Of a stretch of DNA of 64,000 nucleotides, positions 19,054-28,482 are shown piece after piece; position 1 is the stretch's first letter, and the number at the start of each line of letters is the position of its first letter. The position numbers and the translations under genes were made by a program. This DNA is from an uncultured Halocynthiibacter sp. (lineage in GTDB: Bacteria > Pseudomonadota > Alphaproteobacteria > Rhodobacterales > Rhodobacteraceae): NCBI GenBank assembly GCA_947503035.1, contig CANNCD010000001.1, forward strand, positions 1,178,001 to 1,242,000, written 5' to 3'. A model generated the notes under the pieces. It was given only the letters and a program-made list of their open reading frames with translations. It searched no databases and was not told the origin of the DNA.

Positions 19054-20466
19054 CTATTGCGCGTTCATCGCCCATGGACCGTGGTTATCCACAGTGTCGT
19101 CATCGGTGCGCTCAAATCCGTGCGCGCCAAAGAAATCGCGCTGACCTTGGATCATGTTAGCGGTACCACGTCCGGTGCGCATCGTATCGAAATACGAAAG
19201 TGCCGCAGACAGGGCCGGTGCAGCCACGCCCGCCATCGCCGCCTCGGCGACAACTTTGCGAAGACCCATGTGGCTGTCCTTCAGACGTGCCGCGAATGCC
19301 GGTGCGAACATCAGGTTCAGATCGGGCGTTTCGGTCAATGCGGTTGCCATGTCATCCAACATGGTCGAACGGATGATGCAACCTTCGCGCCAAACGCGGG
19401 CCACTTCGGACATCGGCAGGCCCCAACCGAATTCGTCAGATGCGGATTGTAGGAACCCAAAACCCTGTGCGTAACAAGCGATTTTACCCGCCAAAAGCGC
19501 ATCTTCGATTGCGTCAATAAGGCCAGACGTTTTGATTTTTTGCGGTGCTGCGCCAAAGATGTCTTCGCCCTGTTTGCGTTCATCGAGACGTGCGGACAGG
19601 TTCCGCGCAGCCACGGCGGCCTCGATGGTCGTCGCGGGTGCCGCTGCATGAAGCGCCTCGATGGCGGTCCAACGACCGGTGCCCTTTTGCCCAGCGCGAT
19701 CAAGGATGATATCCAGCATCGGCTTGCCGGTTTTCGGGTCTGTCGCCTTGGCCACTTTGCCGGAAATCTCGATCAGGTAGGATTTCAACGGACCTTCGTT
19801 CCACTGTTCGAACACGGTGCCGATCTCGTCGGATGACATGCCCAGACCATCACGCATAAGGCCATAGACCTCGGCGATCATCTGCATGTCGGCGTATTCG
19901 ATACCGTTGTGCACCGTTTTCACGAAATGACCTGCGCCGTCGGTGCCCATATAGGTCGCGCATGGCGTGTCGCCGAATTTCGCGGAAATCGCCTCAAGGA
20001 TATGGGACACACGATCCCAAGCTGCCTTTTGACCACCGCCCATGATGGATGGACCGTGGCGCGCGCCCTCTTCACCACCGGATACGCCGATGCCAAGGAA
20101 GGGTTTGCCGGTCGCTTCTGCCTCTTGGGCGCGACGGCGGCTGTCGCGGAAATTCGCGTTACCCGCATCAATGATCAGATCTTCGTCGTCCATCAATGGG
20201 CGAAGCGCCTCGATCATCCCATCAACGGGGCCACCCGCAGGCACCATCAAGATCACCGTGCGTGGTTTCGCCAAGGCGCCAACGAAATCCTCAAGGGTTT
20301 CTGTCGCCGTAAGACGTGGTGCAAGCTCACCTGCACCCGCCACAAAATCCGTCGTCACCGACGCTGTGCGGTTATACACCGCGATATCAAAGCCATTTTC
20401 CGCGATGTTAAGCGCGAGCGCCGCGCCCATGGTCCCAAGACCAACCAAACCGATTTCAGATGACAT
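19054..20466 (-). CDS. gnd: 6-phosphogluconate dehydrogenase, decarboxylating
   Basis: Oxidative pentose phosphate pathway enzyme producing ribulose 5-phosphate, CO2 and NADPH. It has 470 residues from MSSEIGLVGLG; AAGGAG supports this start. It shows the Rossmann GLGTMGAALALN, the substrate motif GVSGGEEGARHGPSIMGGG, the catalytic VHNGIEYADMQ, and the family C-terminal block YFDTMRTGRG. It is monocistronic by spacing (90 bp from tenA). Cofactor preference cannot be read reliably. Confidence 0.95.
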   Translation of the reverse strand: MSSEIGLVGLGTMGAALALNIAENGFDIAVYNRTASVTTDFVAGAGELAPRLTATETLEDFVGALAKPRTVILMVPAGGPVDGMIEALRPLMDDEDLIIDAGNANFRDSRRRAQEAEATGKPFLGIGVSGGEEGARHGPSIMGGGQKAAWDRVSHILEAISAKFGDTPCATYMGTDGAGHFVKTVHNGIEYADMQMIAEVYGLMRDGLGMSSDEIGTVFEQWNEGPLKSYLIEISGKVAKATDPKTGKPMLDIILDRAGQKGTGRWTAIEALHAAAPATTIEAAVAARNLSARLDERKQGEDIFGAAPQKIKTSGLIDAIEDALLAGKIACYAQGFGFLQSASDEFGWGLPMSEVARVWREGCIIRSTMLDDMATALTETPDLNLMFAPAFAARLKDSHMGLRKVVAEAAMAGVAAPALSAALSYFDTMRTGRGTANMIQGQRDFFGAHGFERTDDDTVDNHGPWAMNAQ

Positions 20467-20555
20467 GCGTATCTCCTTTGGGCGAAACCCGACTCTCTTG
20501 ATTTGGGTGCGACACAATCACGCTGCACCCAAAGGTTCAAGGCATAACTAACATA

Positions 20556-21236
20556 CTACGCCGTTTTCCGAAGCCCCATGCCCCAAAAAGCCGCCTCAAG
20601 ACGGGTGGCGGTGGCAAAGCGGTCTTGGTATTCGCGCCAGATGGGCAATTCATGGGCATTCGCCCCCAATCGGTTCTGAAATGCGCGATCTAGGTTTTCA
20701 CCAACGGTCTGGCACACCTGTTGATAGGCATCCCCCGCATAGGTATCGATCCACCCCTGATACGGCGTGTCGCGGGCGTGTTTCGCCATCCATGCGCCAA
20801 TTTCACCGTATCCCAACATACAAGGCGCCAACGCCGCCATCATCGACAGGTAATCCCCCGACAGCCCCGCGTCGGTCACAAACCGCGTATAGGCCAGCGT
20901 TTCGATTTCCTCGGGGGCTTGGATCAGGTCGGCTTCGCTGATCCCCGCGGCGGCGCAGGTTTTGACGTGCATCTGAATTTCCACATTCACCAGCGCATCA
21001 AAGGTCCGCGCACAGACCCGCATTTCATCCAGCGTCGCCGCCTTTACCCCCGCAAGGGACCACGCCCGGGCATAGTGGATGAGATAGATGTAATCCTGTG
21101 TGAGGTATTCAAGAAACGCCGCCTTGGGCAGTGTGCCATCCGCCGCGCGCAAAACAAAGGGGTGGCGGGTGTAATCGGTCCAGGCATCCCCCGCACCGGC
21201 CCGCATACGGGCAAAGGTTTTTCCGTAATCTGGCAT
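20556..21236 (-). CDS. tenA: Aminopyrimidine aminohydrolase TenA
   Basis: TenA-type thiaminase II family, which salvages thiamine breakdown products by hydrolysing aminopyrimidine to HMP. It has 226 residues with the all-helical TenA fold. The nucleophile Cys is in ALAPCMLGYGEIG near residue 135, as in the family; Y and E residues in YLTQDYIYLIHYARAW and the C-terminal LEAAFWGMG fit the active site. It is the final gene of the thiamine operon, 1 bp after thiF. The operon contains no thiC, which makes pyrimidine salvage by TenA relevant. Confidence 0.9.
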   Translation of the reverse strand: MPDYGKTFARMRAGAGDAWTDYTRHPFVLRAADGTLPKAAFLEYLTQDYIYLIHYARAWSLAGVKAATLDEMRVCARTFDALVNVEIQMHVKTCAAAGISEADLIQAPEEIETLAYTRFVTDAGLSGDYLSMMAALAPCMLGYGEIGAWMAKHARDTPYQGWIDTYAGDAYQQVCQTVGENLDRAFQNRLGANAHELPIWREYQDRFATATRLEAAFWGMGLRKTA

Positions 21237-22226
21237 CTACGCCTCCAGCCTGGGCACATCGCCCAGCGCAATCAGTTGAATATCCCCGTCCCAATAGGCC
21301 CCAAGATACCGCGCCGCCTGCCACGCGCGAAGGCCGCTTTTGCAACACAGAACCGCGCGTTGATCGGGGTTGGGACGTGGGCCAGCGGTTGCGAAATCAA
21401 TAACGCTATGACGCAGGGCATCTGGGGTGACGGGGCTTGGGGCCTCATCCGTGCCGCGCAAATCGATGATGAAATCGGTGGGGTTGATCTGTTCCGGCGC
21501 AATGAATCCAAACGGTGCGCCCTCGGGTTCCGGCGCCCCATCAAAGCGGAAGGACGAAAACCGCTGCGCCACCAGATCAACGTTGGTCATTTGGCCAAGC
21601 GGGCTCGGTGTCAGCCCCGTGATATGGGCAAGCGCGGCCTGCGCCTGCATCGCGCCAATGACGCCGACAACCGGTCCCAAAACCCCCGCCGTGGCACAGG
21701 TCGCCCCACGTGCCGGAAGGTCGGGGAACACGGCGCGCAGGCTGGGCGCGCCCGCGCAGAACCCACCAATATATCCCGCCATGCCCAGCGCCGAGCCAGA
21801 GATCAACGGGACATCAGCGGCAAAACAGGCGTCCGACAGGATGTAACTTGCGGCAAAGCTATCGGCGCAATCCAGAACCACATCGGCCCCATGGATCAGA
21901 TCGTCCACATTCAAAGGCGACAGCGCCACAGGGATCGAAATGATCTCCACATCGCTGTTCAACGCGGCAAGCGTGTCGCCCGCGCAGTCGGATTTCGCCC
22001 GCCCCACATCGGTTTCACGATACAGGGTCTGGCGGTGCAGGTTCGACAGGGACACGTGATCCGCATCCACAATCGTCACACGACCCACGCCCGCCCCGAC
22101 CAGATATTGTAACGCAGGACATCCAAGCCCCCCCGCCCCGATCACCACGATACGGGCGGCGGCAATGGCGGCCTGCCCCGCGGCACCAATCTCGGGCAAT
22201 TGGGTTTGCCTTGCGTAGCGGCTCAT
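21237..22226 (-). CDS. thiF: ThiF/MoeB/HesA-type adenylyltransferase with C-terminal rhodanese-like domain
   Basis: Expected to adenylate the C-terminal Gly-Gly of ThiS so that sulfur can be loaded. The ATG at 22226 overlaps the thiE stop. It has the N-terminal E1 motif VVIGAGGLGCPALQYL, DADHVSLSNLHRQ with the conserved Asp/Arg, and LDCADSFAASY. After residue ~245 a rhodanese-like segment appears (FIIDLRGTDEAP, then VLCCKSGLRAW, whose CKSG could be the persulfide loop). The fusion would join ThiS activation with sulfur relay. MoeB function for molybdopterin is an alternative, but the operon favours thiamine. Confidence 0.87.
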   Translation of the reverse strand: MSRYARQTQLPEIGAAGQAAIAAARIVVIGAGGLGCPALQYLVGAGVGRVTIVDADHVSLSNLHRQTLYRETDVGRAKSDCAGDTLAALNSDVEIISIPVALSPLNVDDLIHGADVVLDCADSFAASYILSDACFAADVPLISGSALGMAGYIGGFCAGAPSLRAVFPDLPARGATCATAGVLGPVVGVIGAMQAQAALAHITGLTPSPLGQMTNVDLVAQRFSSFRFDGAPEPEGAPFGFIAPEQINPTDFIIDLRGTDEAPSPVTPDALRHSVIDFATAGPRPNPDQRAVLCCKSGLRAWQAARYLGAYWDGDIQLIALGDVPRLEA

Positions 22227-22828
22227 GGTTTGGCCCGTGTTGCATCGACCCATTCGGACAAACGGACCTCGGGGGCTTTGTGCAATGTGATATCGGTGAC
22301 CGCCGCCACGCAATCGGCACCGGCGGCGAATGCCCCCGCCGCACGGTCAATAGACATGCCGCCGATTGCCACCAGTGGTGTGTCGCCAATAACGCCACGC
22401 CATTCGGTCAGTTTATCAATGCCCTGCTGTTCCCATTTCATCTTTTTCAAAATGGTCGGATAAATCGGACCAAGGGCCACGTAATCCGGCGTGAACGACA
22501 TGGCGCGGTCCAGCTCATCGCGGTCATGGGTGCTTAGACCCAATCCCAACCCCGCGCGCCGGATCGCGGGCACATCGGCGTCGTCCAGATCCTCTTGGCC
22601 CAAATGCAAATAATCACAGCCCTCATCAATCGCGATCTCCCAGTAATCATTCACCACAAGGGTCACGCCAGACGCGACACAGATATCACGAGCACGACGG
22701 ATTTCGGCGCGCACCACATCGGGTTCGGCGTCCTTCACGCGCAGCTGCACCAGCTTCATCCCGTAGGGGACCATCCGCGAAATCCAGTCGGCAGAATCGA
22801 AAATCGGATAAAAACGATCAAGGCTCAT
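22223..22828 (-). CDS. thiE: Thiamine phosphate synthase
   Basis: Joins HMP-PP and HET-P to thiamine monophosphate. A TIM-barrel of 201 residues with [34 protein letters not shown] and a C-terminal phosphate-binding [27 protein letters not shown] matches the family's GPI(F)PT. It is translationally coupled on both sides (ATGA overlaps with thiG and thiF). Confidence 0.93.
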   Translation of the reverse strand: MSLDRFYPIFDSADWISRMVPYGMKLVQLRVKDAEPDVVRAEIRRARDICVASGVTLVVNDYWEIAIDEGCDYLHLGQEDLDDADVPAIRRAGLGLGLSTHDRDELDRAMSFTPDYVALGPIYPTILKKMKWEQQGIDKLTEWRGVIGDTPLVAIGGMSIDRAAGAFAAGADCVAAVTDITLHKAPEVRLSEWVDATRAKP

Positions 22829-23604
22829 GACAAAAATGCCTTTCCAATAACGGGGGTGGATGGGGCGGCCATGTCGCGGGGCTCCATCGGGTCGGCGGTG
22901 GCGGCTAATGTGCCTGCCTCAATCGCCATGGCAAAGGCGCGCGCCATCGCGACGGGATCACCGGCCTTGGCGACGGCGGTGTTCAACAGAACCGCGTCAA
23001 AGCCCATCTCCATCGCCTGCGCCGCCTGTGACGGCAGACCAATCCCCGCGTCAATCACAAGTGGCACATCGGGGAAATGCGCCCGCATCGCCCGCAGACC
23101 ATAGGGATTATTCAGGCCCAAGCCCGTACCAATCGGCGCGCCCCATGGCATCAACACCTCGCAGCCCGCATTCAGCAAACGATCCGCGACAACGAGATCC
23201 TCGGTGGTATAGGGGAACACCTGAAACCCATCCTCGGACAGGATACGCGCCGCCTCGACCAGACCGAACACATCCGGCTGAAGCGTGTCTTCTTCTCCGA
23301 TCACCTCAAGCTTGATCCACTTGGTGCCGAAGACCTCGCGGGCCATATGGGCGGTGGTGACGGCCTCTTTTACACTGTGACAGCCAGCAGTGTTGGGCAG
23401 GATATGCACCCCAAGATCACGGATCATCGCCCAGAAATCTTGTCCCGCGCGATCCGCACCGCTCTCGCGGCGCAGGGACACTGTGGCCACAGCCGCGCCG
23501 CTTTGGGTAAAGGCATCGGCCAGAATGGCGGGCGACGGATATTGCGCCGTGCCAAGCATGAACCCGTTGGCCAAGGTGGTGCCGTAAAAATCGCGCATGA
23601 TCAT
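22825..23604 (-). CDS. thiG: Thiazole synthase
   Basis: Forms the thiazole phosphate from deoxyxylulose 5-phosphate, dehydroglycine and ThiS thiocarboxylate. It has 259 residues with the catalytic lysine in [18 protein letters not shown], and the phosphate-binding region [19 protein letters not shown] ending in [10 protein letters not shown]. The ATG at 23604 overlaps the thiS stop; an in-frame ATG two codons later is equally possible. Confidence 0.95.
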   Translation of the reverse strand: MIMRDFYGTTLANGFMLGTAQYPSPAILADAFTQSGAAVATVSLRRESGADRAGQDFWAMIRDLGVHILPNTAGCHSVKEAVTTAHMAREVFGTKWIKLEVIGEEDTLQPDVFGLVEAARILSEDGFQVFPYTTEDLVVADRLLNAGCEVLMPWGAPIGTGLGLNNPYGLRAMRAHFPDVPLVIDAGIGLPSQAAQAMEMGFDAVLLNTAVAKAGDPVAMARAFAMAIEAGTLAATADPMEPRDMAAPSTPVIGKAFLS

Positions 23605-23795
23605 CCCCCCTGCATCGGGGCGAGGACTTCGATCTGATCGCCCGCGTTGATCGCAACATCCCGCGCCGTTGCCGGAACAAAGGTGCCGTTAACGGCCGTC
23701 GCCACCACCGCATCCTGATAGCCGCTTTGCGTCAACAGATCGGCCAGCGTCGCCGCAGTGGTGTCCGTGGGTTCACCGTTAAGAATAATGTTCAT
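23601..23795 (-). CDS. thiS: Sulfur carrier protein ThiS
   Basis: A 64-residue beta-grasp protein ending in Gly-Gly (LAPMQGG), the site that ThiF adenylates and that carries the thiocarboxylate. MNIILNGEP at the N-terminus fixes the start at 23795; longer frames to 23888 lie inside thiO. It overlaps the thiO end by 17 bp and the thiG start by 4 bp. Confidence 0.92.
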   Translation of the reverse strand: MNIILNGEPTDTTAATLADLLTQSGYQDAVVATAVNGTFVPATARDVAINAGDQIEVLAPMQGG

Positions 23796-24771
23796 CAAAC
23801 ACCTCAGGGGATTGTTCATCAAAAATATAAGCCGCAACCATACGCGCCAAGGCAGGGGCCAAAAGAAAGCCGTGCCGGTACAGACCATTGGCCGTGATCA
23901 CATGACCACGCCGCCCGATACGGGGCATGTTGTCGGCAAAGGCGGGGCGCGCATCGACACCGATCTCAATCACCTCGGCCTCGCCAAAGGCGGGGTTGAT
24001 CGCATAGGCCGCCGACAGAAGTTCAAGCAGAGAGCGCGCGGTCACGTGTTTTGTTTCGCTGCTTTCGATCATGGTCGCACCCAGCATAAAGATGCCGTCG
24101 CCACGCGGCACGATATAGAGCGGGATACGTGGATGCAAAAGGCGCACAGGACGCGACAGGGTCACATCGGGACAGCGTAGGACCGCCATCTCGCCCTTCA
24201 CTCCGCGCAGATGTGGGATGTCGCCGCGCGCGGCAAAGCCACGGCAATCAACCACGGTGCCGTCGATGTCATGGGGATCGACCTCGGCCAGTTCAAAGGT
24301 CACGCCGTCGCGTTCCAACCCTTCGCGCAAGGCGGCAAGCGCCGCACGGGGGGCAAGGTGGGCTTCGGACGGAAAGAACAGCCCGTTTTGGAACCGCGTG
24401 CCCAGATCAGGTTCAAGCGTCGCGATGTCATCACCGCGTACGGTTTCGAAATCTGTGGTGCGGCGCGCAAACCGGCGCAGATCCGATTGATCCCGTCCAT
24501 GGGCCACCACAAGCGAACCGTTATGTGTCACGGCCCCTGTCTTGGCCTGCCACCAGTCGGCGGCCTCTTGGCCCAGCCGGACCACGGGTTCCTCTGCGGT
24601 TTCGCCTTCGCAAAACGGCGCAAGCATCCCACCGGCCCACCATGAACACGCATGTGGGCCAAGACCCGCGGCGCGGTCAATCACACGGACGTTCGCCCCG
24701 CGATCCGTGACCGCACGCGCAACCGAAAGGCCCGCGACACCGCCGCCGACAATGGTGATATCGCGGCTCAT
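23779..24771 (-). CDS. thiO: Glycine oxidase / D-amino acid oxidase family ThiO
   Basis: A FAD enzyme that gives dehydroglycine (iminoacetate) for thiazole synthesis, the aerobic alternative to ThiH. It has 330 residues from MSRDITIVGGG. The dinucleotide motif is GGGVAGLSVARA, ACSWWAGGMLAPFCE is typical of ThiO, and GLYRHGFLLAPAL is the C-terminal FAD contact. The start overlaps the thiD stop (ATGA). Confidence 0.92.
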   Translation of the reverse strand: MSRDITIVGGGVAGLSVARAVTDRGANVRVIDRAAGLGPHACSWWAGGMLAPFCEGETAEEPVVRLGQEAADWWQAKTGAVTHNGSLVVAHGRDQSDLRRFARRTTDFETVRGDDIATLEPDLGTRFQNGLFFPSEAHLAPRAALAALREGLERDGVTFELAEVDPHDIDGTVVDCRGFAARGDIPHLRGVKGEMAVLRCPDVTLSRPVRLLHPRIPLYIVPRGDGIFMLGATMIESSETKHVTARSLLELLSAAYAINPAFGEAEVIEIGVDARPAFADNMPRIGRRGHVITANGLYRHGFLLAPALARMVAAYIFDEQSPEVFDEHYS

Positions 24772-25574
24772 GACCATAGGGCGTGGAAATGGTGAACGGG
24801 GCCGTGGCCCGCACCGACCGTGATGTCGTCCGATGCACGGATCGCCGCCGCAAGATAGGCATGCGCCGCCCCAACCGCCGTGACCATATCATCCCCATGG
24901 GCCAAACGCGCCGCGATGGACGCCGAATAGGTGCAGCCCGTGCCATGGGTGTTTTTGGTCTCCACACGGGGGGCGGAAAATTCGTGGGAGGTGCCATCGG
25001 CCAGAACCAACACATCGGTGCAGATGTCGCCACCGCCGTGACCACCCTTCATCAACACGGCCTTGGGGCCCAGCGCGATAAGGGCGAGGCCCTGAGCGCG
25101 CATGTCCTCAACGCTCACCGCCTCGGGCATGTCCAGCAACGCCGCCGCCTCGGGAAGGTTCGGGGTAAGCACATCGGCCTGCGCCAAGATGCGCTCCTTA
25201 AACGCCGCGACGGCCTCGGGCAACAACAGTGCATCCCCCGATTTCGCAATCATGACAGGGTCAAGCACAACGGGGATATCGACCCGCGCCAAGATATCCG
25301 ACACCGCCCCGATGATCGCGGGGGAAAACAGCATCCCGATTTTGATCGCACGCACATCCAAATCCGACAGGACCGCGTCAACCTGTGTGGCTACCGTCGC
25401 CGCTGGAATTTCCAACACATCGGTCACGGCCACGGTGTTCTGCGCCGTCACCGCGGTGATCGCGCTCGCGCCGAACACCCCAAGGGCCGAGAACGCCTTA
25501 AGGTCGGCCTGAATGCCAGCGCCGCCGCCGCTGTCGGATCCGGCAATGGTAAGAGCAATGGGATGGGTCGTCAT
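24768..25574 (-). CDS. thiD: Hydroxymethylpyrimidine/phosphomethylpyrimidine kinase
   Basis: Phosphorylates HMP and HMP-P to HMP-PP. A ribokinase-like fold of 268 residues with IAGSDSGGGAGIQADLKAF at the N-terminus, VLDPVMIAKSG, LTPNLPEAA, and the anion hole/ATP motif NTHGTGCTYSASIA. The start at 25574 follows AAAGG. It is the first gene of the seven-gene operon, behind the TPP riboswitch. Confidence 0.95.
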   Translation of the reverse strand: MTTHPIALTIAGSDSGGGAGIQADLKAFSALGVFGASAITAVTAQNTVAVTDVLEIPAATVATQVDAVLSDLDVRAIKIGMLFSPAIIGAVSDILARVDIPVVLDPVMIAKSGDALLLPEAVAAFKERILAQADVLTPNLPEAAALLDMPEAVSVEDMRAQGLALIALGPKAVLMKGGHGGGDICTDVLVLADGTSHEFSAPRVETKNTHGTGCTYSASIAARLAHGDDMVTAVGAAHAYLAAAIRASDDITVGAGHGPVHHFHALWS

Positions 25575-25633
25575 GTCGTTGCCTTTTGGTTTGGGCAGGC
25601 ACATGAAACGACATCGCACATTCCGTGCGAAAT

Positions 25634-25719
25634 ATCCGTTCCCTACGCCGGTATTGCCCGGATCAGGTTCGACGGGTCAGCGCATGCGCTTCTCAGCCCC
25701 AAAGGGCCCCCCGACGGAT
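25634..25719 (-). ncRNA. TPP riboswitch (thi-box) controlling the thiD operon
   Basis: The minus strand contains the conserved blocks GGGGCTGAGA, ACCTGATC and CGTAGGGAA in correct order. P1 is closed by ATCCGT/ACGGAT. TPP binding should repress the downstream thiamine genes. It ends 60 bases before the thiD ATG and no T-tailed terminator is visible, so control is probably at translation initiation. Confidence 0.96.
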
Positions 25720-25727
25720 TTGTCCCG

Positions 25728-25756
25728 ACCCTAGAACAAAGCCCCCCGTCGTGCAA
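25728..25756 (-). promoter_or_regulatory. Possible promoter of the thiamine operon
   Basis: TTGCAC (25751-25756) and TAGGGT (25728-25733) are 17 bp apart on the minus strand. Transcription would begin right at the riboswitch. The -10 is poor, so this is tentative. Confidence 0.4.
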
Positions 25757-25878
25757 TATTCGAAATGGCGATTAGAAGATGTCGCAGGGCCCCACCGTTT
25801 ACTTTTTCACCCCAATCCACTAGCACAGAGCCACCAAGACCAACGGCCCGAGGGGCCACGCGAAAGGCCATTCCCGAC

Positions 25879-26226
25879 ATGATCCAATCACTGACCGCGA
25901 TCCTATTTTGCCAATTGTTGGGGGAGATCGGCGTCAACGCGCTTGGCATTCCTATTCCGGGGCCGGTTCTGGGCATGGTGATCATGTTTGCCTATCTGAT
26001 GATGCGCGGCGGGGTGTCGAAACCGCTGGGCGAGGTGTCGGATACCTTGCTTCGGCATCTGTCATTGCTGTTCGTGCCTGCGGGGGTTGGGATCGTGCTG
26101 CACTTTGATTTGCTGCGCGAAGATTGGTTGCCCATCGGGCTTGGCTTGGTGATCAGCACGCTTTTGACGATTGTGGTATCGGCGGCAATCATGCGCCGTC
26201 TTACTCGCAAGGGGGAAACCACATGA
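25879..26226 (+). CDS. CidA/LrgA family membrane protein
   Basis: 115 residues with four predicted membrane helices (about 1-17, 26-42, 58-76, 82-104). The family motif GEIGVNALGIPIPGPVLGM is near the N-terminus. Such holin-like proteins act with LrgB; in several bacteria the pair affects murein hydrolase activity or exports pyruvate/glycolate-type metabolites. The ATG at 25879 is chosen because the hydrophobic domain begins there. It is followed by an ATGA overlap with lrgB. Confidence 0.88.
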   Translation: MIQSLTAILFCQLLGEIGVNALGIPIPGPVLGMVIMFAYLMMRGGVSKPLGEVSDTLLRHLSLLFVPAGVGIVLHFDLLREDWLPIGLGLVISTLLTIVVSAAIMRRLTRKGETT

Positions 26227-26933
26227 CCGATATCTGGACCTACCTTCAGGACTCGCCGCTCGCGCTTTTGACCATGACATTGGCCGCTTATCAATTCGGG
26301 GCGTTCCTGTATCAAAGGGCGGGGATGCACCCATTGTTAAACCCTGTGTTGATCGCGATTGTGATCGTAGTGGCGGTGTTGTTGACCGGGGATATCCCCT
26401 ATGCCACATATTTCGAGGGCGCGCAGATCATCCATTTCCTGCTTGGCCCCGCGACGGTCGCCTTGGCGATCCCGCTGTACCGGCAATTCGACCGCGTGCG
26501 CAAATCGGCCATCGCCATCGTGGTGAGCCTTCTGACCGGATGTTTCACCGCGATCTTTTCGGCGCTGGCAATTGGGGCGGTGTTTGGCGCATCCAACGAA
26601 ACGCTGATCTCGCTTGCGGCGAAATCGATCACATCACCGGTTGCGATGGGCGTCGCGGAACAGCTGGGCGGCCTGCCGTCCCTGACTGCCGTGTTGGTGA
26701 TTTCAACCGGCATCATCGGGGCCATGTTCGGCCCGATTGTTCTGAATGCGCTGGGCCTTCGGGATTGGGCGGCGCATGGGTTTGGGCTTGGCACCGGTGG
26801 GGGTGGCATCGGCACCGCCCGCGCCATACAGGTGAACGAAACGGCGGGGGCATTCGCGGGGCTTGCCATGGGGTTAAACGCGCTGGCGACGGCGATCTTC
26901 CTGCCGATCATTTGGCATTTGATCTTCGGCTAG
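26223..26933 (+). CDS. lrgB: LrgB family membrane protein
   Basis: 236 residues with many membrane helices and the LrgB signatures LAIPLYRQFDRVR, SITSPVAMGVAEQLGG and GLGTGGGGIGTARA. It is coupled to the lrgA-like gene by ATGA. It converges on the photolyase gene with a 4-bp overlap. Confidence 0.92.
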   Translation: MTDIWTYLQDSPLALLTMTLAAYQFGAFLYQRAGMHPLLNPVLIAIVIVVAVLLTGDIPYATYFEGAQIIHFLLGPATVALAIPLYRQFDRVRKSAIAIVVSLLTGCFTAIFSALAIGAVFGASNETLISLAAKSITSPVAMGVAEQLGGLPSLTAVLVISTGIIGAMFGPIVLNALGLRDWAAHGFGLGTGGGGIGTARAIQVNETAGAFAGLAMGLNALATAIFLPIIWHLIFG

Positions 26934-28363
26934 CCCGAGATTGATTTATAGGCGGCAAGGGCGCGTTCGCGACCCTGCTTGTGATCGACAATCGGCTCTG
27001 GATAATCGGTGCCAAGGGTCACGCCCGCGTCGCGCAATACGCCATCGGGCGCGGTCCATGGCGCGAACAGATATTTGTCCGGAAGCCCCGCGATTTCAGG
27101 TACATAGCGACGCACATAGTCGCCGTTGGGATCAAATCGTTCGCCTTGAAGGATCGGATTAAACACGCGGAAATACGGCGCAGCATCGGCCCCGCAACCC
27201 GCGATCCACTGCCAGCTGGCGCTGTTTGCCGCCAGATCCGCGTCGACCAAAGTGTCCCAAAACCATTCCTTGCCCGCGCGCCAATCGATCATCAGATGTT
27301 TGACAAGGAAGCTCCCGACGATCATGCGGACACGGTTGTGCATCCACCCCGTTTGCCAAAGCTGGCGCATGCCCGCATCGACAATCGGATAGCCGGTCTG
27401 CCCCATTTGCCACGCCATCAACGCCGTATCATCCGCGCCCCATGGAAAGGCGGAAAACTTGGGGTTGATCTCTTGGCTCTCTAAATCGGGATGGTGGAAC
27501 AACAAGGTGTATGAAAATTCACGCCAAGCGATTTCGGACAGAAAGACATCGGCCTGATCCTCGGGGATGTCACCCTTGTCGACGGCCAAATGAATGGCGT
27601 GCCAAATCTGAACCGGACTGATTTCACCATGCTGTAAATGCGGCGAAAGCCCCGAGGTTCCGGTTTTATCGGGACGGTTGCGGTCATCGCGATAGGCATG
27701 GGCCGCCTGATCGATAAAATCGGCCAGACGCGTCGCGGCCCCTGCCTCGCCGGCGTGCCAATGGTCAGGAAAGGCGCGCGCCCAGTTTGGTTGATCTGGC
27801 AAGAGATGAAGCGCCGCGATATCCACCCCGTTGAGATCACCATCATAGCCACTGATCGCATCAACACGCGGTACGACCGCACGCATGGCACCCGCGCGTT
27901 TCATCGCCTTCCAGAACGGGGTGAACACACGATAATGCCCCCCCGCGCCGGTTTTTAACGCCCAAGGCTCCAACAACAATCGCCCGATCACACTGGTGAC
28001 GCCTACGCCAGCCTGTTCAAGTTCGGCCTTCAGCGCCGTGTCCATGTTGATCTGATCGGGACCATAGCGGCGGGTCCAGAACACCTCGGCGACGTTGTGG
28101 TCCGATACGATATCGAGAACATGGCGGTTTTGCCCACCCGCCTTGATGGTCAGATGCCCACCGGCCGCCGCGATATCCGCCGACAAGGACACAAGCGAAT
28201 GATGCAGCCACCATTGGCGCGCCCCCCCTGCCCGTTCCGCCGCGTCTTGGACAAACAGACAGATCATGGGGCGACCCGTGGCCACAGCCGCCGCCAATGC
28301 GGGATGATCCGAAAGGCGCAGGTCCTCGCGGAACAGAAATAAACAGGGGCGTAAAACGGTCAC
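26930..28363 (-). CDS. phrB: Deoxyribodipyrimidine photo-lyase (cryptochrome/photolyase family)
   Basis: A light-driven repair enzyme for pyrimidine dimers. It has 477 residues from a GTG start with GAGG 8 bases upstream. The N-terminal antenna domain shows LFLFREDLRLSDHPAL; the C-terminal FAD domain has TGTSGLSPHLQHGEIS, EIAWREFSY, WQTGWMHNRVRMI, WASWQW-like SASWQWIAGCGADAAPYFR and FNPILQGERFDP. These are class I CPD photolyase features. Cryptochrome function cannot be excluded. Confidence 0.93.
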   Translation of the reverse strand: MTVLRPCLFLFREDLRLSDHPALAAAVATGRPMICLFVQDAAERAGGARQWWLHHSLVSLSADIAAAGGHLTIKAGGQNRHVLDIVSDHNVAEVFWTRRYGPDQINMDTALKAELEQAGVGVTSVIGRLLLEPWALKTGAGGHYRVFTPFWKAMKRAGAMRAVVPRVDAISGYDGDLNGVDIAALHLLPDQPNWARAFPDHWHAGEAGAATRLADFIDQAAHAYRDDRNRPDKTGTSGLSPHLQHGEISPVQIWHAIHLAVDKGDIPEDQADVFLSEIAWREFSYTLLFHHPDLESQEINPKFSAFPWGADDTALMAWQMGQTGYPIVDAGMRQLWQTGWMHNRVRMIVGSFLVKHLMIDWRAGKEWFWDTLVDADLAANSASWQWIAGCGADAAPYFRVFNPILQGERFDPNGDYVRRYVPEIAGLPDKYLFAPWTAPDGVLRDAGVTLGTDYPEPIVDHKQGRERALAAYKSISG

Positions 28364-28423
28364 CGAATGTCCTCAATAGAAATTGGTTTGTACCGATCTA
28401 CGGCTGAGGCTGCACTATGGATC

Positions 28424-28454
28424 AAAAAAACCCCAAGGTCACGGGACCTTGGGG
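28424..28454 (-). terminator. Intrinsic terminator of the catabolic operon
   Basis: A 10-bp perfect stem CCCCAAGGTC/GACCTTGGGG with a short loop, followed on the minus strand by seven T residues. It lies 29 bp after the dioxygenase stop. It is the best rho-independent terminator in the window. Confidence 0.9.
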
Positions 28455-28482
28455 TGTACAAAAACCGAAACCGTGAGCGGCT

